A stretch of DNA of 64,000 bases, from positions 124,001-188,000 of the forward strand of contig NZ_CBDCOT010000009.1 in NCBI RefSeq assembly GCF_965219885.1, in the 5' to 3' direction. How positions within the stretch are numbered: the stretch's first letter is position 1; the number at the start of each line of letters is the position of its first letter. The notes beneath the pieces were generated by a model, which was not told where the DNA came from, ran no database searches, and worked only from the letters and a program-made list of their open reading frames with translations. Shown here piece by piece: positions 43,053 through 52,184 of the stretch. The translations under genes were made by a program, and so were the position numbers. The stretch is from Curvivirga sp965219885. GTDB taxonomy: Bacteria > Pseudomonadota > Alphaproteobacteria > UBA8366 > Aestuariispiraceae.

Positions 43053-44507
43053 TTGCTTCTGGATTTTAGGCCTATCGTCTTTGTAACAGGCGTATTGTTA
43101 AGCATGATTGCTATAGCCATGCTGGTACCAACCATGGTTGATCTGTATGTTGGTAATCAGGATTGGCAGGTTTTTCTTCTGTCTAGTGGTTTTACAATGT
43201 TCACAGCAGGATTGATGATTCTGACCACAAGACAGGAAAGCAAGAATTTAAATATCCGCCAAGCCTTTGTAATGACCACAATGGTCTGGATTATCTTACC
43301 TGCTTTTTCTGCCTTACCATTTCTAGCAGCAAACGCGCTAAACCTTTCTTATACAGATGCTTTTTTTGAAGCCATGTCCGGGTTGACCACCACAGGATCA
43401 ACTGTTGTATCTGGTCTTGAATCGGCCCCTCCCGGCATTTTAATGTGGCGATCCATCCTGCAATGGATGGGAGGCGTCGGGATTGTTGTCATGGCGATCT
43501 CTATTTTACCAATGTTACAAATTGGTGGTATGCAGCTTTTCCGTATGGAATTTTCTGATCGTATTGAAAAGGCCTTACCACGCGCTGCGCAAATCGGCAC
43601 TTGGATTTTTGGTATCTATATTGGCTTAAGCGGTATTTGTGCTTATCTATTCTGGCTTGCTGGTATGAGTACATTCGATGCGATCAACCATGCTATGACC
43701 ACTGTAGCAACAGGTGGCTTTTCCACCCATGATGCATCCTTCGGTTATTTTGACAGTGCACAGATTGAAGCGATCACGACAATCTTTATGATCTTGGGTT
43801 CCTTACCCTTCCTTTTGTATCTACAATTACTACGCAAGGATTGGAAACCATTCTTTGAAGACACACAGGTAAGATGGTTCTTTGGTATTTTGGGAACTGC
43901 TGTTGGCTTAATGACAGGTTATCTGATGGTGCAACAAGGATATACATTCTTTGAATCCTTACGTCATACATCCTTTAATGTGGTTAGTATTATGACCGGA
44001 ACGGGTTTTGCCTCAACCGACTATAGTCTTTGGGGTGCCTTCGCGATGCCTTTATTCTTCCTGATTATGTTTATTGGAGGATGTGCGGGATCAACCACCT
44101 GTGGCATCAAGATCTTCCGCTTTCAGGTTTTATTTGAAACTGCTCGAACACAGATGCGCAGCTTGTTACAACCGAATGGCGTTTTCATTTCATATTATAA
44201 CGGTAAACCCATCTCTGAGCAGGTCTCAACATCTGTGATGGCTTTCTTCTTTATGTTTGCTGCTATTTTTGCCCTGCTTGCAATGGCATTAGGGTTATTG
44301 GGGATGGACTTTGTTACGGCAACCAGTGCCGCAGGCACCGCGCTTGCAAATGTGGGACCTGGTCTTGGTGAAATGATTGGTCCTTCCGGTAACTTCTCCC
44401 AACTACCTGACGCGGCAAAGTGGCTGCTTTCCTTAGGTATGCTTTTAGGGCGTTTGGAAATCTTCACAGTCTTAATTATGTTTACCAGTCATTTCTGGAA
44501 AGATTAA
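43053..44507 (+). CDS. trkH: Trk/Ktr-type potassium uptake protein TrkH
   Basis: A 484-residue polytopic inner-membrane protein with about ten hydrophobic helices. The selectivity-filter-like P-loops of the TrkH family are seen as SGLTTTGSTV, TTVATGGFSTHDASFG, MTGTGFASTDY and ANVGPGLGE. The start is TTG 43053 with AAGGGG 8 nt upstream. It imports K+, normally with the cytoplasmic NAD-binding TrkA; no trkA was seen here. It stands 20 nt before the dGTPase gene and may share its transcript. Confidence 0.93.
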   Translation: MLLDFRPIVFVTGVLLSMIAIAMLVPTMVDLYVGNQDWQVFLLSSGFTMFTAGLMILTTRQESKNLNIRQAFVMTTMVWIILPAFSALPFLAANALNLSYTDAFFEAMSGLTTTGSTVVSGLESAPPGILMWRSILQWMGGVGIVVMAISILPMLQIGGMQLFRMEFSDRIEKALPRAAQIGTWIFGIYIGLSGICAYLFWLAGMSTFDAINHAMTTVATGGFSTHDASFGYFDSAQIEAITTIFMILGSLPFLLYLQLLRKDWKPFFEDTQVRWFFGILGTAVGLMTGYLMVQQGYTFFESLRHTSFNVVSIMTGTGFASTDYSLWGAFAMPLFFLIMFIGGCAGSTTCGIKIFRFQVLFETARTQMRSLLQPNGVFISYYNGKPISEQVSTSVMAFFFMFAAIFALLAMALGLLGMDFVTATSAAGTALANVGPGLGEMIGPSGNFSQLPDAAKWLLSLGMLLGRLEIFTVLIMFTSHFWKD

Positions 44508-44531
44508 GAAATACAAAAAGGATAGAATGTG

Positions 44532-45875
44532 ATGGTAATGTCTTGGGAAAAGCTGCTTTGCGGTGATCGTCTGACAAAAGGCAAAACGACTGTAGAAGCC
44601 GGACGCTCCCCCTTTCAAATCGACATTGATCGTATTTCTTTTTCTTCACCATTTCGTCGTCTCGCCAATAAAACGCAAGTTCATCCTTTGGCAGATGATG
44701 ATCATACCCATAATCGCCTGACTCATAGTATCGAGGTTTCGTTAGTCGGGCGTTCGCTCGGCACGGTTATCGGGGAAAAGATATTAGAAAGACACCCTGA
44801 ACTCAATCTTAGCCGTGACGAGATTGGTTATATTATCCAAGCAGCATGTCTAGCACATGACATAGGAAACCCGCCCTATGGACATGCGGGGGAAAGCGCG
44901 ATTGGTGAATGGTTCGCAAAATATTTTAACGCAAACCAAGACATTGCCCAACAACTTACGGAAGCCCAAATGACGGACTTGACCTTGTTTGAAGGTAACG
45001 CCCAAGGCTTTCGTATCCTTACTCATTTAGAGATGTATAAAACAGGCGGTGGCATGCGCCTCACGAATGCTGTTCTGGCAACTTTTTCTAAATATACCTG
45101 TGCCTCTCATATCAAGAGAGAAGAAGCGAACGGTTATATCGGCGCAAAGAAATTTGGGTTCAATCAAGCAGAACTCCCCTTCTTTACTGAGGTAGCTGAA
45201 AAAACAGGCCTCCCTCGTGTCAAAGAAGATATGGATGCTTGGAAGCGCCATCCGTTCGCCTATCTAGTAGAAGCTGCGGATGACATTTGTTATCGCATTA
45301 TTGACTTGGAAGATGGCTTTCAATTAGGCGATCTTGAGTTTGAAGAAGTGAAAGAAATTCTTTATCCAATGGCTGCGAACAATCCCTATTTCAAACTGAA
45401 TGAGGATCAAACGCATCTTGAACAGGTTGGCCATATGCGCGCTATGGCCATTGGTGAATGTACAAAAGAAATACCACAAGTCTTTATGAAATTTGAAGAT
45501 GACTTGTTAGCGGGTACATTCGAAGGTGATCTAATCGGAAATTCAATCTTCGCAGAAGCCTTTGAAGCTGCAGGTAAACTCTGCAAAGAAAAACTATTTA
45601 AAACCGAAAGCAAGGCAACCCGTGAATTAGGTGGATATGCTGTGATTGAATCTTTGCTTAATAAAACAGTCCCCGCTGCTATTGCCGTTGCACAAGGCGA
45701 TAAGATTTCACACTATAATCAGCAAGTCTGTACCTTAATCGCATCCAACTTTATTGATCGAAACAAAGACGCCAGCCTCTATGAAATCCTACTGCAAGTT
45801 ACAGATTTTATTTCTGGCATGACCGATCGATATGCCTTTAGCTTACACAAGAAGTTAAACGGGACAGATATCTAA
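44532..45875 (+). CDS. dgt: Deoxyguanosinetriphosphate triphosphohydrolase-like protein
   Basis: A 447-residue HD-domain dNTPase. It has SFSSPFRRLANKTQVHPLADDDHTHNRLTHSIEVS (contains the metal His) and ACLAHDIGNPPYGHAGE with the HD pair, then a later EAADDICYRIIDLEDG. The family cuts dNTP to nucleoside and triphosphate and helps balance nucleotide pools. The starts GTG 44529, ATG 44532 and ATG 44538 are all in frame; AAAAGGA best suits 44532. It is followed by a strong bidirectional terminator. Confidence 0.92.
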   Translation: MVMSWEKLLCGDRLTKGKTTVEAGRSPFQIDIDRISFSSPFRRLANKTQVHPLADDDHTHNRLTHSIEVSLVGRSLGTVIGEKILERHPELNLSRDEIGYIIQAACLAHDIGNPPYGHAGESAIGEWFAKYFNANQDIAQQLTEAQMTDLTLFEGNAQGFRILTHLEMYKTGGGMRLTNAVLATFSKYTCASHIKREEANGYIGAKKFGFNQAELPFFTEVAEKTGLPRVKEDMDAWKRHPFAYLVEAADDICYRIIDLEDGFQLGDLEFEEVKEILYPMAANNPYFKLNEDQTHLEQVGHMRAMAIGECTKEIPQVFMKFEDDLLAGTFEGDLIGNSIFAEAFEAAGKLCKEKLFKTESKATRELGGYAVIESLLNKTVPAAIAVAQGDKISHYNQQVCTLIASNFIDRNKDASLYEILLQVTDFISGMTDRYAFSLHKKLNGTDI

Positions 45876-45880
45876 ATCAA

Positions 45881-45913
45881 AAAAGCCGGATCAATTTAAT
45901 CCGGCTTTTCTTT
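45881..45913. terminator. Bidirectional terminator between dgt and gshA
   Basis: An 11-bp stem AAAAGCCGGAT/ATCCGGCTTTT (45881-45891, 45899-45909) with a 7-base loop, flanked by A and T runs on both sides. It serves the convergent dgt and gshA genes. Confidence 0.85.
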
Positions 45914-45934
45914 TATTTTGTCTCATAGGACGAC

Positions 45935-47299
45935 TTAGTATGCATGCTCTTCATAAAGCTTACTTAGATCGCCATTCCAATCGCCATTATATTGATCTAG
46001 CAACCGCTCAGCATGGGTTTTACCATACTCCACGACTTCCTCCAAAGCAGATAGGAAATGCTCTTCGCTTTCGCCTGACCAGTTTGCTTCGTTACGATTA
46101 CGAAGGCCTTTCTTGGCAATTTTTAAGACATCGCGTGCGACATCACGTAATTTGCGGCCATTCACAGTGGCATTCAACGCATGCATCGGCACATCGTCAC
46201 GCATCTTGGCGATATCAGCGACTGACCATTCTTTGATTAATGCTTCTGCTTCGTTCAAAGCTTCACCATCATAAAGCAACCCAACCCAGAAAGCAGGTAG
46301 GGCACAAATATTACGCCATGGTCCACCATCTGCGCCGCGCATCTCAATAAACTGTTTCAAGCGCACTTCCGGGAACGCAGTTGTTAAGTGATCATCCCAA
46401 TCTTGTTGTGTTGGAACTTTTCCTTCCCAACCGGCTAAATTGCCTGCCATATAATCTTTGAAAGACAAACCGGACACATCATTATAAACACCATTGCGAT
46501 AGATGAAATACATTGGTACATCCAACATATAATCCACCCAGCGCTCGAACCCAAAACCATCTTCGAAGATGAAATCCAGCATACCGCAACGGTCATTATC
46601 CGTATCCGTCCACGTATGTGAACGATAACTTAGATATCCGTTTGGTTTGCCTTCTTTAAATGGAGAATTCGCAAATAGAGCTGTCGCAAGAGGTTGAAGC
46701 GCAAAAGAAACACGCATCTTACGCACCATGTCAGCTTCGTCTGCGAAATCCAGATTTACTTGCACGGTGGATGTACGGATCATCATATCCAATCCCATGG
46801 TGCCTTTTTTAGGCATATATTCACGCATGATCTTGTAGCGTCCTTTCGGCATCCAGCTTACATCTTCGCGTTTCCATTGAGGATCAAAACCAAGTCCAAG
46901 TGCAACTGCCCCCATCTCGCCACAGATTTCCTTTACCTGCGTCAAATGGCGATTGGTTTCAGAACAAGTTTGATGAATTGTTTGTAACGGTGCACCGGAC
47001 AATTCAAACTGCCCGCCGGGCTCCAGAGACACAGACGCGCCAGTATCATCCGTTAGGGCAATAACATGATCACCTTCATATACAGGTTTCCAGTCATAAC
47101 GCTGCAACCCTTCAAGTAAAGCACGGATACCAGGTGTACCTTCATAGGGAAGACGTCTATGCGTCTTGGCGTCGAAGATGAACTTTTCATGTTCTGTCCC
47201 GATGCGCCAATCTTCGATCGGTTTGCACCCTTTGGATAAAGTCGTGATCAGTTGGTCCTTACTTTCCAGCGGAACCATTTTCTTATTATCTACGGCCAT
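45935..47299 (-). CDS. gshA: Glutamate-cysteine ligase (GCS2, plant/alphaproteobacterial type)
   Basis: A 454-residue class-2 glutamate-cysteine ligase, the first and rate-setting step of glutathione synthesis, ATP-dependent. Typical elements are DWRIGTEHEKFIFD, SLEPGGQFELSGAPLQTIHQTC, LGLGFDPQWKREDVSWMPKGRYKIMREYMP and a RTSTVQVNLDF segment. The length and look match the plant/alphaproteobacterial GshA rather than E. coli GshA (about 518 residues). With rsmE and ubiA next to it, it forms a gene order seen across alphaproteobacteria. Confidence 0.95.
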   Translation of the reverse strand: MAVDNKKMVPLESKDQLITTLSKGCKPIEDWRIGTEHEKFIFDAKTHRRLPYEGTPGIRALLEGLQRYDWKPVYEGDHVIALTDDTGASVSLEPGGQFELSGAPLQTIHQTCSETNRHLTQVKEICGEMGAVALGLGFDPQWKREDVSWMPKGRYKIMREYMPKKGTMGLDMMIRTSTVQVNLDFADEADMVRKMRVSFALQPLATALFANSPFKEGKPNGYLSYRSHTWTDTDNDRCGMLDFIFEDGFGFERWVDYMLDVPMYFIYRNGVYNDVSGLSFKDYMAGNLAGWEGKVPTQQDWDDHLTTAFPEVRLKQFIEMRGADGGPWRNICALPAFWVGLLYDGEALNEAEALIKEWSVADIAKMRDDVPMHALNATVNGRKLRDVARDVLKIAKKGLRNRNEANWSGESEEHFLSALEEVVEYGKTHAERLLDQYNGDWNGDLSKLYEEHAY

Positions 47300-47351
47300 A
47301 AGCTTGCCCTCTGCTACCGGTTTTATCCTGAGTATCTTTATATAGTTTTAA

Positions 47352-48107
47352 TCACTCTCTATGAGGCGGACGTGATTGCCAATCCCCACAAAAAGCCTGC
47401 CAACAGGATAATGCACTTAAAACCGCCGTTTCCGCGCGTAAAACCCGTGGCCCCAAACCAACCATGCTTATAAAAGGTTGATTGGAAAGGAATTCAAGCT
47501 CTGATACGGCAAAACCGCCCTCGGGTCCAATTAAAATTGCTGCCTTTTCCCCTTGGTGAGCGACAAACACTTTTTCCGCAGCGTTAGCAGGTCCAGCCTC
47601 CGCACATACAAACAAATGACGATCTTCCGGCCATTCCGCAAGGATAGCTTCAAGTTTAGAAGGATTCTGAACCTCAGGCACATCCAGTCTTTCGCATTGT
47701 TCTGCGGCTTCGATCACAATTGCTTGAGCACGCTCCAACTTCATGCGTTCCGTATTACTATGTTTGGTAATAACAGGCTTGATGGCGGAGACTCCAAGCT
47801 CAGTCGCTTTTTGAAATACCAGATCTGTTGCCGTTTTTTTCAATGGGGCAAATAACAACCAAACATCTGGGGAGAATTCTTGTTCTCTTAATTTATCGAT
47901 AACTTGAGCGGATCCGTTTTTCTTACCTAAATCTGTGATCTCTGCAATCCATTCCCCATCTTGCCCATTAAACAGAATCAACTTTGCCCCAATTTGCAAA
48001 CGTAATACTGAACGTAGATAATGTGCCTGCCCTTGATCGAGCGAAACAGATGCTGCCTCAAACAAGGGGGTATCAATGAACAAACGAGTTTCTGCTTTCG
48101 GAGTCAT
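47352..48107 (-). CDS. rsmE: 16S rRNA (uracil1498-N3)-methyltransferase
   Basis: A 251-residue SPOUT-fold methyltransferase. The N-terminal PUA-like part includes QAHYLRSVLRLQIGAKLILFNG. The C-terminal trefoil knot is AAILIGPEGGFAVSELEFL and ISMVGLGPRVLRAETAVLSAL, the SAM-binding loops. It methylates U1498 of 16S rRNA late in 30S assembly. It is divergent from ubiA with about 143 nt between the adopted starts. Confidence 0.95.
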   Translation of the reverse strand: MTPKAETRLFIDTPLFEAASVSLDQGQAHYLRSVLRLQIGAKLILFNGQDGEWIAEITDLGKKNGSAQVIDKLREQEFSPDVWLLFAPLKKTATDLVFQKATELGVSAIKPVITKHSNTERMKLERAQAIVIEAAEQCERLDVPEVQNPSKLEAILAEWPEDRHLFVCAEAGPANAAEKVFVAHQGEKAAILIGPEGGFAVSELEFLSNQPFISMVGLGPRVLRAETAVLSALSCWQAFCGDWQSRPPHRE

Positions 48108-48250
48108 TTATAATTCTCTCACTAAATTTGATAACCATCATAGATAAGATATCGCCAGTCATACAGGCGTTTTTATCTTGGCGAAACAGTCTTTATCCGC
48201 TACATGCTTCCAAATACAAGGAAAGTTTAATCTTAGGATGCCAAGAGATC

Positions 48251-49204
48251 ATGAGCCAAGACAAAAACTCATCTTCAGCTGCAAGCGATATTCCCAAAAA
48301 GGGATGGATTTATTGGCTGCCTCTTTCTTGGCAACCATATGCCAAACTTGCGCGTCTGGACCGTCCGATCGGGACCTGGTTACTTCTACTACCCACATGG
48401 TGGGGATTAGCTTTGGCAACCGCTGTCAATCCTGACATAACATCTTCGGAAACAGGCTTTAATTTCCCTGATATTACTTATACAGTCCTCTTTGGTATTG
48501 GTGCGCTTGTGATGCGGGGTGCGGGATGTACATGGAATGACATCTCTGATCAGGATTTTGATAAAAAAGTTGCCCGCACAGCAGATCGCCCGTTACCGTC
48601 TGGCGAAGTGACAACGAAACAAGCCGTAATCTTTTTAATCGCCCAATGCCTGATTGGTTTAATTATCCTGCTTCAGTTTAACCTACCAACCCAGATTATT
48701 GGTGCATCAGCTTTGTTTTTAGTGATTGCCTATCCGTTTATGAAACGAATTACATACTGGCCACAAGCTTGGTTAGGACTAACCTTTAACTGGGGCATTC
48801 TAGTCGGCTGGGCTTCTATTTATGGCGATTTGCACACGGCGGTCTTTACTTTATATGCCGCTGGTATTTTTTGGACTTTGGGATATGACACGATCTACGC
48901 CCATCAGGATAAAGAAGATGACGCATTGGTAGGCGTTAAATCAACAGCATTACGACTTGGTGAAAACACGCGTATGGCTGTCATTTTCTTCTACGCTGCT
49001 ACAGTAGGACTTATTGGCATATCAGGATATTTATTAGCGCTCCCGGTGTACTTCTGGATTGCGCTTGGATTGGGCGTCTTACATATGATTTGGCAAATTT
49101 ATCGTCTAGACATTAACGATCCAGATCGTTGCCTTTCTCTCTTTAAAGCAAACAAGAATTTTGGCTTCATTATTTTATTAGGATTTATTGTCAGTGGACT
49201 ATGA
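48251..49204 (+). CDS. ubiA: 4-hydroxybenzoate polyprenyltransferase
   Basis: A 317-residue integral membrane prenyltransferase for ubiquinone synthesis. The two Asp-rich motifs are clear: NDISDQDFDKKVARTADRP (NDxxDxxxD) and YDTIYAHQDKEDDALVGVKST. Eight to nine hydrophobic helices are visible, starting YAKLARLDRPIGTWLLLLPTWW. ATG 48251 was chosen because it gives the normal length; the open frame extends 41 codons upstream with no family-like sequence. The 3' end overlaps the following methyltransferase, indicating coupling. Confidence 0.94.
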   Translation: MSQDKNSSSAASDIPKKGWIYWLPLSWQPYAKLARLDRPIGTWLLLLPTWWGLALATAVNPDITSSETGFNFPDITYTVLFGIGALVMRGAGCTWNDISDQDFDKKVARTADRPLPSGEVTTKQAVIFLIAQCLIGLIILLQFNLPTQIIGASALFLVIAYPFMKRITYWPQAWLGLTFNWGILVGWASIYGDLHTAVFTLYAAGIFWTLGYDTIYAHQDKEDDALVGVKSTALRLGENTRMAVIFFYAATVGLIGISGYLLALPVYFWIALGLGVLHMIWQIYRLDINDPDRCLSLFKANKNFGFIILLGFIVSGL

Positions 49205-49901
49205 TTACTATCACGATGACCAAGATGCATTGCGTCAATTAATTCGTGAAAATACCAACCTTGAATCTCCACGCTTATTACCGGAAATCCTATTGCATCT
49301 GGCTGTAGAAGATTTACCACTATGGCGTATGGGTGAAATGGAGCTGCAAGAAATCGGTTTAGGGACACCATTTTGGGCCTTTGCTTGGGCAGGCGGTCAA
49401 GCACTAAGTCGCCACCTTCTAGATAATCCTTCACTTGTTGCGGGTAAAAGAGTTCTGGATTTCGGAAGTGGGTCCGGCATGGTCGCAATGGCGGCCACAA
49501 TGGCCGGTGCATTTGAAGTCACTGCGACAGATATTGATCCTGTTGCCGCCGTTGCCATGCAAATGAACGCAGAAGAAAATAATTGTTACTTTGATATTTC
49601 TACTGAAGATGTCGTCGGTGAGCACGGGGATTGGGATGTCATCCTAGTAGGTGATGTATGCTATGATGCGGATATTGCGCGCGCTGTTATTCCATGGATT
49701 AAAGCTTTGGCCCAAGAAGGACGCGAAGTGTTAATTGGTGATCCTGGACGCTTTTATTTACCAAAACTCGGCCTCAAAAAGATTGCAAAATATGCATCAG
49801 AAACGACAAGTTTGATGGAAGATACAGATTTACGAAATGCACAAGTATGGTCAATCGACCTAGATAAAATCGGTTGCAGCAGTAACGCAGAAGATTATTA
49901 G
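49188..49901 (+). CDS. Small class I methyltransferase (ETFB-lysine methyltransferase-like)
   Basis: A protein of 237 residues (TTG 49188) or 235 (GTG 49194), starting inside the ubiA end. AGGA at 49180-49183 serves either start. Motif I is VLDFGSGSGMVAMAA, followed by ATDIDP; DWDVILVGDVCYD is motif IV. TPFWAFAWAGGQALSRHLLD before motif I matches the METTL20/PrmA-like group of protein lysine methyltransferases, which suggests a protein target such as electron transfer flavoprotein beta. That function is inferred from resemblance. Its stop overlaps the stop of the convergent solute-binding gene. Confidence 0.82.
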   Translation: MSVDYDYYHDDQDALRQLIRENTNLESPRLLPEILLHLAVEDLPLWRMGEMELQEIGLGTPFWAFAWAGGQALSRHLLDNPSLVAGKRVLDFGSGSGMVAMAATMAGAFEVTATDIDPVAAVAMQMNAEENNCYFDISTEDVVGEHGDWDVILVGDVCYDADIARAVIPWIKALAQEGREVLIGDPGRFYLPKLGLKKIAKYASETTSLMEDTDLRNAQVWSIDLDKIGCSSNAEDY

Positions 49902-50662
49902 TTCAAGTATTTTTTAACTATTCTTCGTATCTCACCACTTTCGCGCATCTTGATGACAACATTTTGCAAGACCTGTAACCGCGGATCCTTTTCCAACTCG
50001 GTTCTACACACATAAAATAATTCAATATTCTGAAAGAGAATAGGATCTGATAAACTTGCGGCAAAGTCCTGATCAATATTCTTTGCAAGATAAGACAAAC
50101 TTTCAATAACACCTGTCATGACGTTTATTCGATCACGATATAGCATGATCATTCCTTGCTGATAATTGGTCACTTCGGTCTTTCGAAGCACGGTATCATT
50201 ATCAAATTTTTCCCATAGCTTTGTGCCGATCGCCACACCGACATTCAAATCATATAAATCATCATAGCTACGCGCCCCTATGGTCTTTTTTCCGATAGCA
50301 CCTATTCTTAGTTCCTTACCTAAAGGTTCAAGAAGTAGATAATTTTTACGTACATAATCTGTATTACCTAGGATCGCACAATCCTGGGTACCAATCGTCA
50401 ATCCCCGCATCAATCGTTTCAAAGGTAACAGTTCAATCTTGCCAGCGATGTTCCCTTCTTGAAGTATTGCGTGATTAACTTCATGAAATAGACCTGATAT
50501 TTGTCCATCATCTTTCACAAAACCATAAGGGGGCATCTCCATGGTTGTTAATCGCAATTTTGCTTCTTCAGCCCCTACACTTTTTATAAATGCCACAGCA
50601 ACAGAAGAAATAATAAGTAGCTTTGCAATATTGAAAAAAATAAACTTCATGAATGTCATCAT
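49898..50662 (-). CDS. Periplasmic solute-binding protein (family 3-like)
   Basis: A 254-residue protein with a signal peptide (hydrophobic stretch about 10-28, likely cleavage near VGA-EEA). The mature part is an SBP_bac_3-like two-lobe fold: LTTMEMPPYGFVKDDGQISGLFHEVN, then a later IGTQDCAIL and VGVAIGTKLWEKF. No permease or ATPase gene adjoins it, so it may be an orphan receptor or feed a transporter elsewhere. The ligand is not predictable. Confidence 0.75.
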   Translation of the reverse strand: MMTFMKFIFFNIAKLLIISSVAVAFIKSVGAEEAKLRLTTMEMPPYGFVKDDGQISGLFHEVNHAILQEGNIAGKIELLPLKRLMRGLTIGTQDCAILGNTDYVRKNYLLLEPLGKELRIGAIGKKTIGARSYDDLYDLNVGVAIGTKLWEKFDNDTVLRKTEVTNYQQGMIMLYRDRINVMTGVIESLSYLAKNIDQDFAASLSDPILFQNIELFYVCRTELEKDPRLQVLQNVVIKMRESGEIRRIVKKYLN

Positions 50663-50760
50663 ATTACTAATCGCTTCTATATAACAGAGACATCTATAAT
50701 AATATGCAAAAATTTCCTCCTATTACATGAAAGGCTACTTACCATACCAACAGATCCTTC

Positions 50761-50789
50761 TTGACTCTAATTTTAATTAATTCCATATT
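50761..50789 (+). promoter_or_regulatory. Possible sigma-70 promoter for the 81-residue gene
   Basis: TTGACT at 50761-50766 and CATATT at 50784-50789 are separated by 17 bases, 37 bases before the ATG. The -35 box is good, the -10 only fair. Confidence 0.4.
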
Positions 50790-50825
50790 TCTAGAATATT
50801 CAAATTAATAGAGAGGAAAGATAAA

Positions 50826-51071
50826 ATGTCTATCTCAACATTATCACAATCAGCAGCACAAGAAATTGCAAACGCTGTCGATTTAAATGAAACTCAAATT
50901 AGAGAAATTATCGAAACATCTATGATCAAATTGCTCACAGAGTTTAATACAGAATGCAAATCCGCCATTAACCTTTGCTGCAGTGCAGATCAGGATACGG
51001 CCCATAAATTGGAAGAGGAAATACAGAAACGCCGTCAAAACTTAATCGCAAACTTATCGAGTTTACGCTAA
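50826..51071 (+). CDS. Unknown 81-residue helical protein
   Basis: An 81-residue protein that I do not recognise. AGAGGAAAG lies 6 nt upstream of the ATG, a good ribosome-binding site, and a strong terminator follows the stop, so it is probably a real single-gene transcript. The sequence is charged and helical throughout (for example DLNETQIREIIETSMIKLLTEFNTE cut by one CC pair near residue 52). No signal peptide or membrane segment. A small coiled-coil or regulatory adaptor is possible. Confidence 0.7.
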   Translation: MSISTLSQSAAQEIANAVDLNETQIREIIETSMIKLLTEFNTECKSAINLCCSADQDTAHKLEEEIQKRRQNLIANLSSLR

Positions 51072-51093
51072 TGATGATGCGCATAGTTAACTG

Positions 51094-51124
51094 AAGCGCC
51101 CAGTGTAATACACTGGGCTTCTTA
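51094..51124 (+). terminator. Rho-independent terminator after the 81-residue gene
   Basis: Stem GCCCAGTGT/ACACTGGGC (51098-51106, 51110-51118) with a 3-base loop, extended at the base by GAA/TTC, then TTCTTAT. It lies about 20 bases past the stop. Confidence 0.8.
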
Positions 51125-51171
51125 TTGATACGGAGATAGAAGCTCTGCCCGCTTTTAAAGACTTAATATCT

Positions 51172-52062
51172 TCACGAATATTTTTCAGAGACAGAAAGTA
51201 ATTTATTCCATATATCTTGCGCTACGAAACCGATTTCACTATCACGCAATCGCATCATATATAACTGAGATTTCCTAGGCGGATATCCTTCCACATTAAG
51301 TTCAATAAGCTGACCTTTATTTAATTCTTCATCCACGAGATGCTTTGGCATGCCCCCCCATCCCATTTTTGACAACAAGATTTCTTTCTTTGCTGCAAAA
51401 TCTGAAACAGTCCAACGTAATCCGCCTGGTAATAAATCGCGGCTCTGTTCAAAATGGCCACTGCTGCTATCAGACACAACGACCTGAGTATAACTTTGCA
51501 TTTCAGTTATCGTTTTCAAATTAGCAGAAATAGCAGGCGGATATTCTGGATGTGCCACAGGCAGAATTGTAATCTCAGCAAATGGGACAGCTTCTACTCT
51601 ATCAACAGGCACATCATCGAGGGTAGCAATAATGATATTTGCTTCCTTATTAAGAAGTCGTTCCAAAGGCCCTCCCATTGTTTCGCGTGTCAAACGAACG
51701 GAGGTCATCGAAAACTCTTCCTTCACTTCAGCGATAATATCCAGAAAAGGCTTAATTGGATATGTGGCTGTCACAGTCAAGCATACAGAAGCTTCTTGCT
51801 TGGCATTTAGGCGCTTCGCTAAATGTCCAAGTTCTTGCATTTGCTGTATCACACGTGTTGATTGACGATAAAAGATTTCCCCAGCAGGCGTTAATTTTGG
51901 CCTATACCCTTCCCTAGACAACAATGTGATATCAATCTCCTCCTCTAATTTCTTAATCATATGGCTAATCGCGGATTGAGATTTATACAATCGCTCAGCA
52001 GCACCTCGAAAAGTGCCCTCGGTCACGATTGCATGTAAAACGACCAATTGTTCATACGTCAT
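51172..52062 (-). CDS. LysR-family transcription regulator
   Basis: A 296-residue LysR protein. The N-terminal winged helix-turn-helix covers TFRGAAERLYKSQSAISHMIKKLEEEI (about 17-43), followed by a periplasmic-binding-like effector domain to the end. It is divergent from the GST gene, with 122 bases between, and a perfect inverted repeat lies 8 bases from its start codon. It most likely controls the GST / NTF2-like / tautomerase operon and itself. The inducer is unknown. Confidence 0.88.
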   Translation of the reverse strand: MTYEQLVVLHAIVTEGTFRGAAERLYKSQSAISHMIKKLEEEIDITLLSREGYRPKLTPAGEIFYRQSTRVIQQMQELGHLAKRLNAKQEASVCLTVTATYPIKPFLDIIAEVKEEFSMTSVRLTRETMGGPLERLLNKEANIIIATLDDVPVDRVEAVPFAEITILPVAHPEYPPAISANLKTITEMQSYTQVVVSDSSSGHFEQSRDLLPGGLRWTVSDFAAKKEILLSKMGWGGMPKHLVDEELNKGQLIELNVEGYPPRKSQLYMMRLRDSEIGFVAQDIWNKLLSVSEKYS

Positions 52063-52069
52063 AATGCAC

Positions 52070-52104
52070 CATCATAATGATCTAAATAATTAATCATTAT
52101 GATG
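52070..52104. promoter_or_regulatory. Perfect inverted repeat, likely LysR operator
   Basis: CATCATAATGAT (52070-52081) and ATCATTATGATG (52093-52104) are perfect 12-bp complements separated by 11 bases, so the half-sites are 23 bp apart, two turns of the helix. It sits between the divergent LysR and GST genes, as LysR recognition sites do. Function inferred. Confidence 0.65.
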
Positions 52105-52184
52105 AAATAACGATATTATCAATTGATTATTATATTCATTAAAGTGCTCTCATTGAAAAACACTTACTTAAAGGAGTATCTAAA

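Noticed and set aside
48128..48250. A 41-residue N-terminal extension of UbiA
   Set aside because: The family starts close to the ARLDRP segment; the extension has no family-like sequence.
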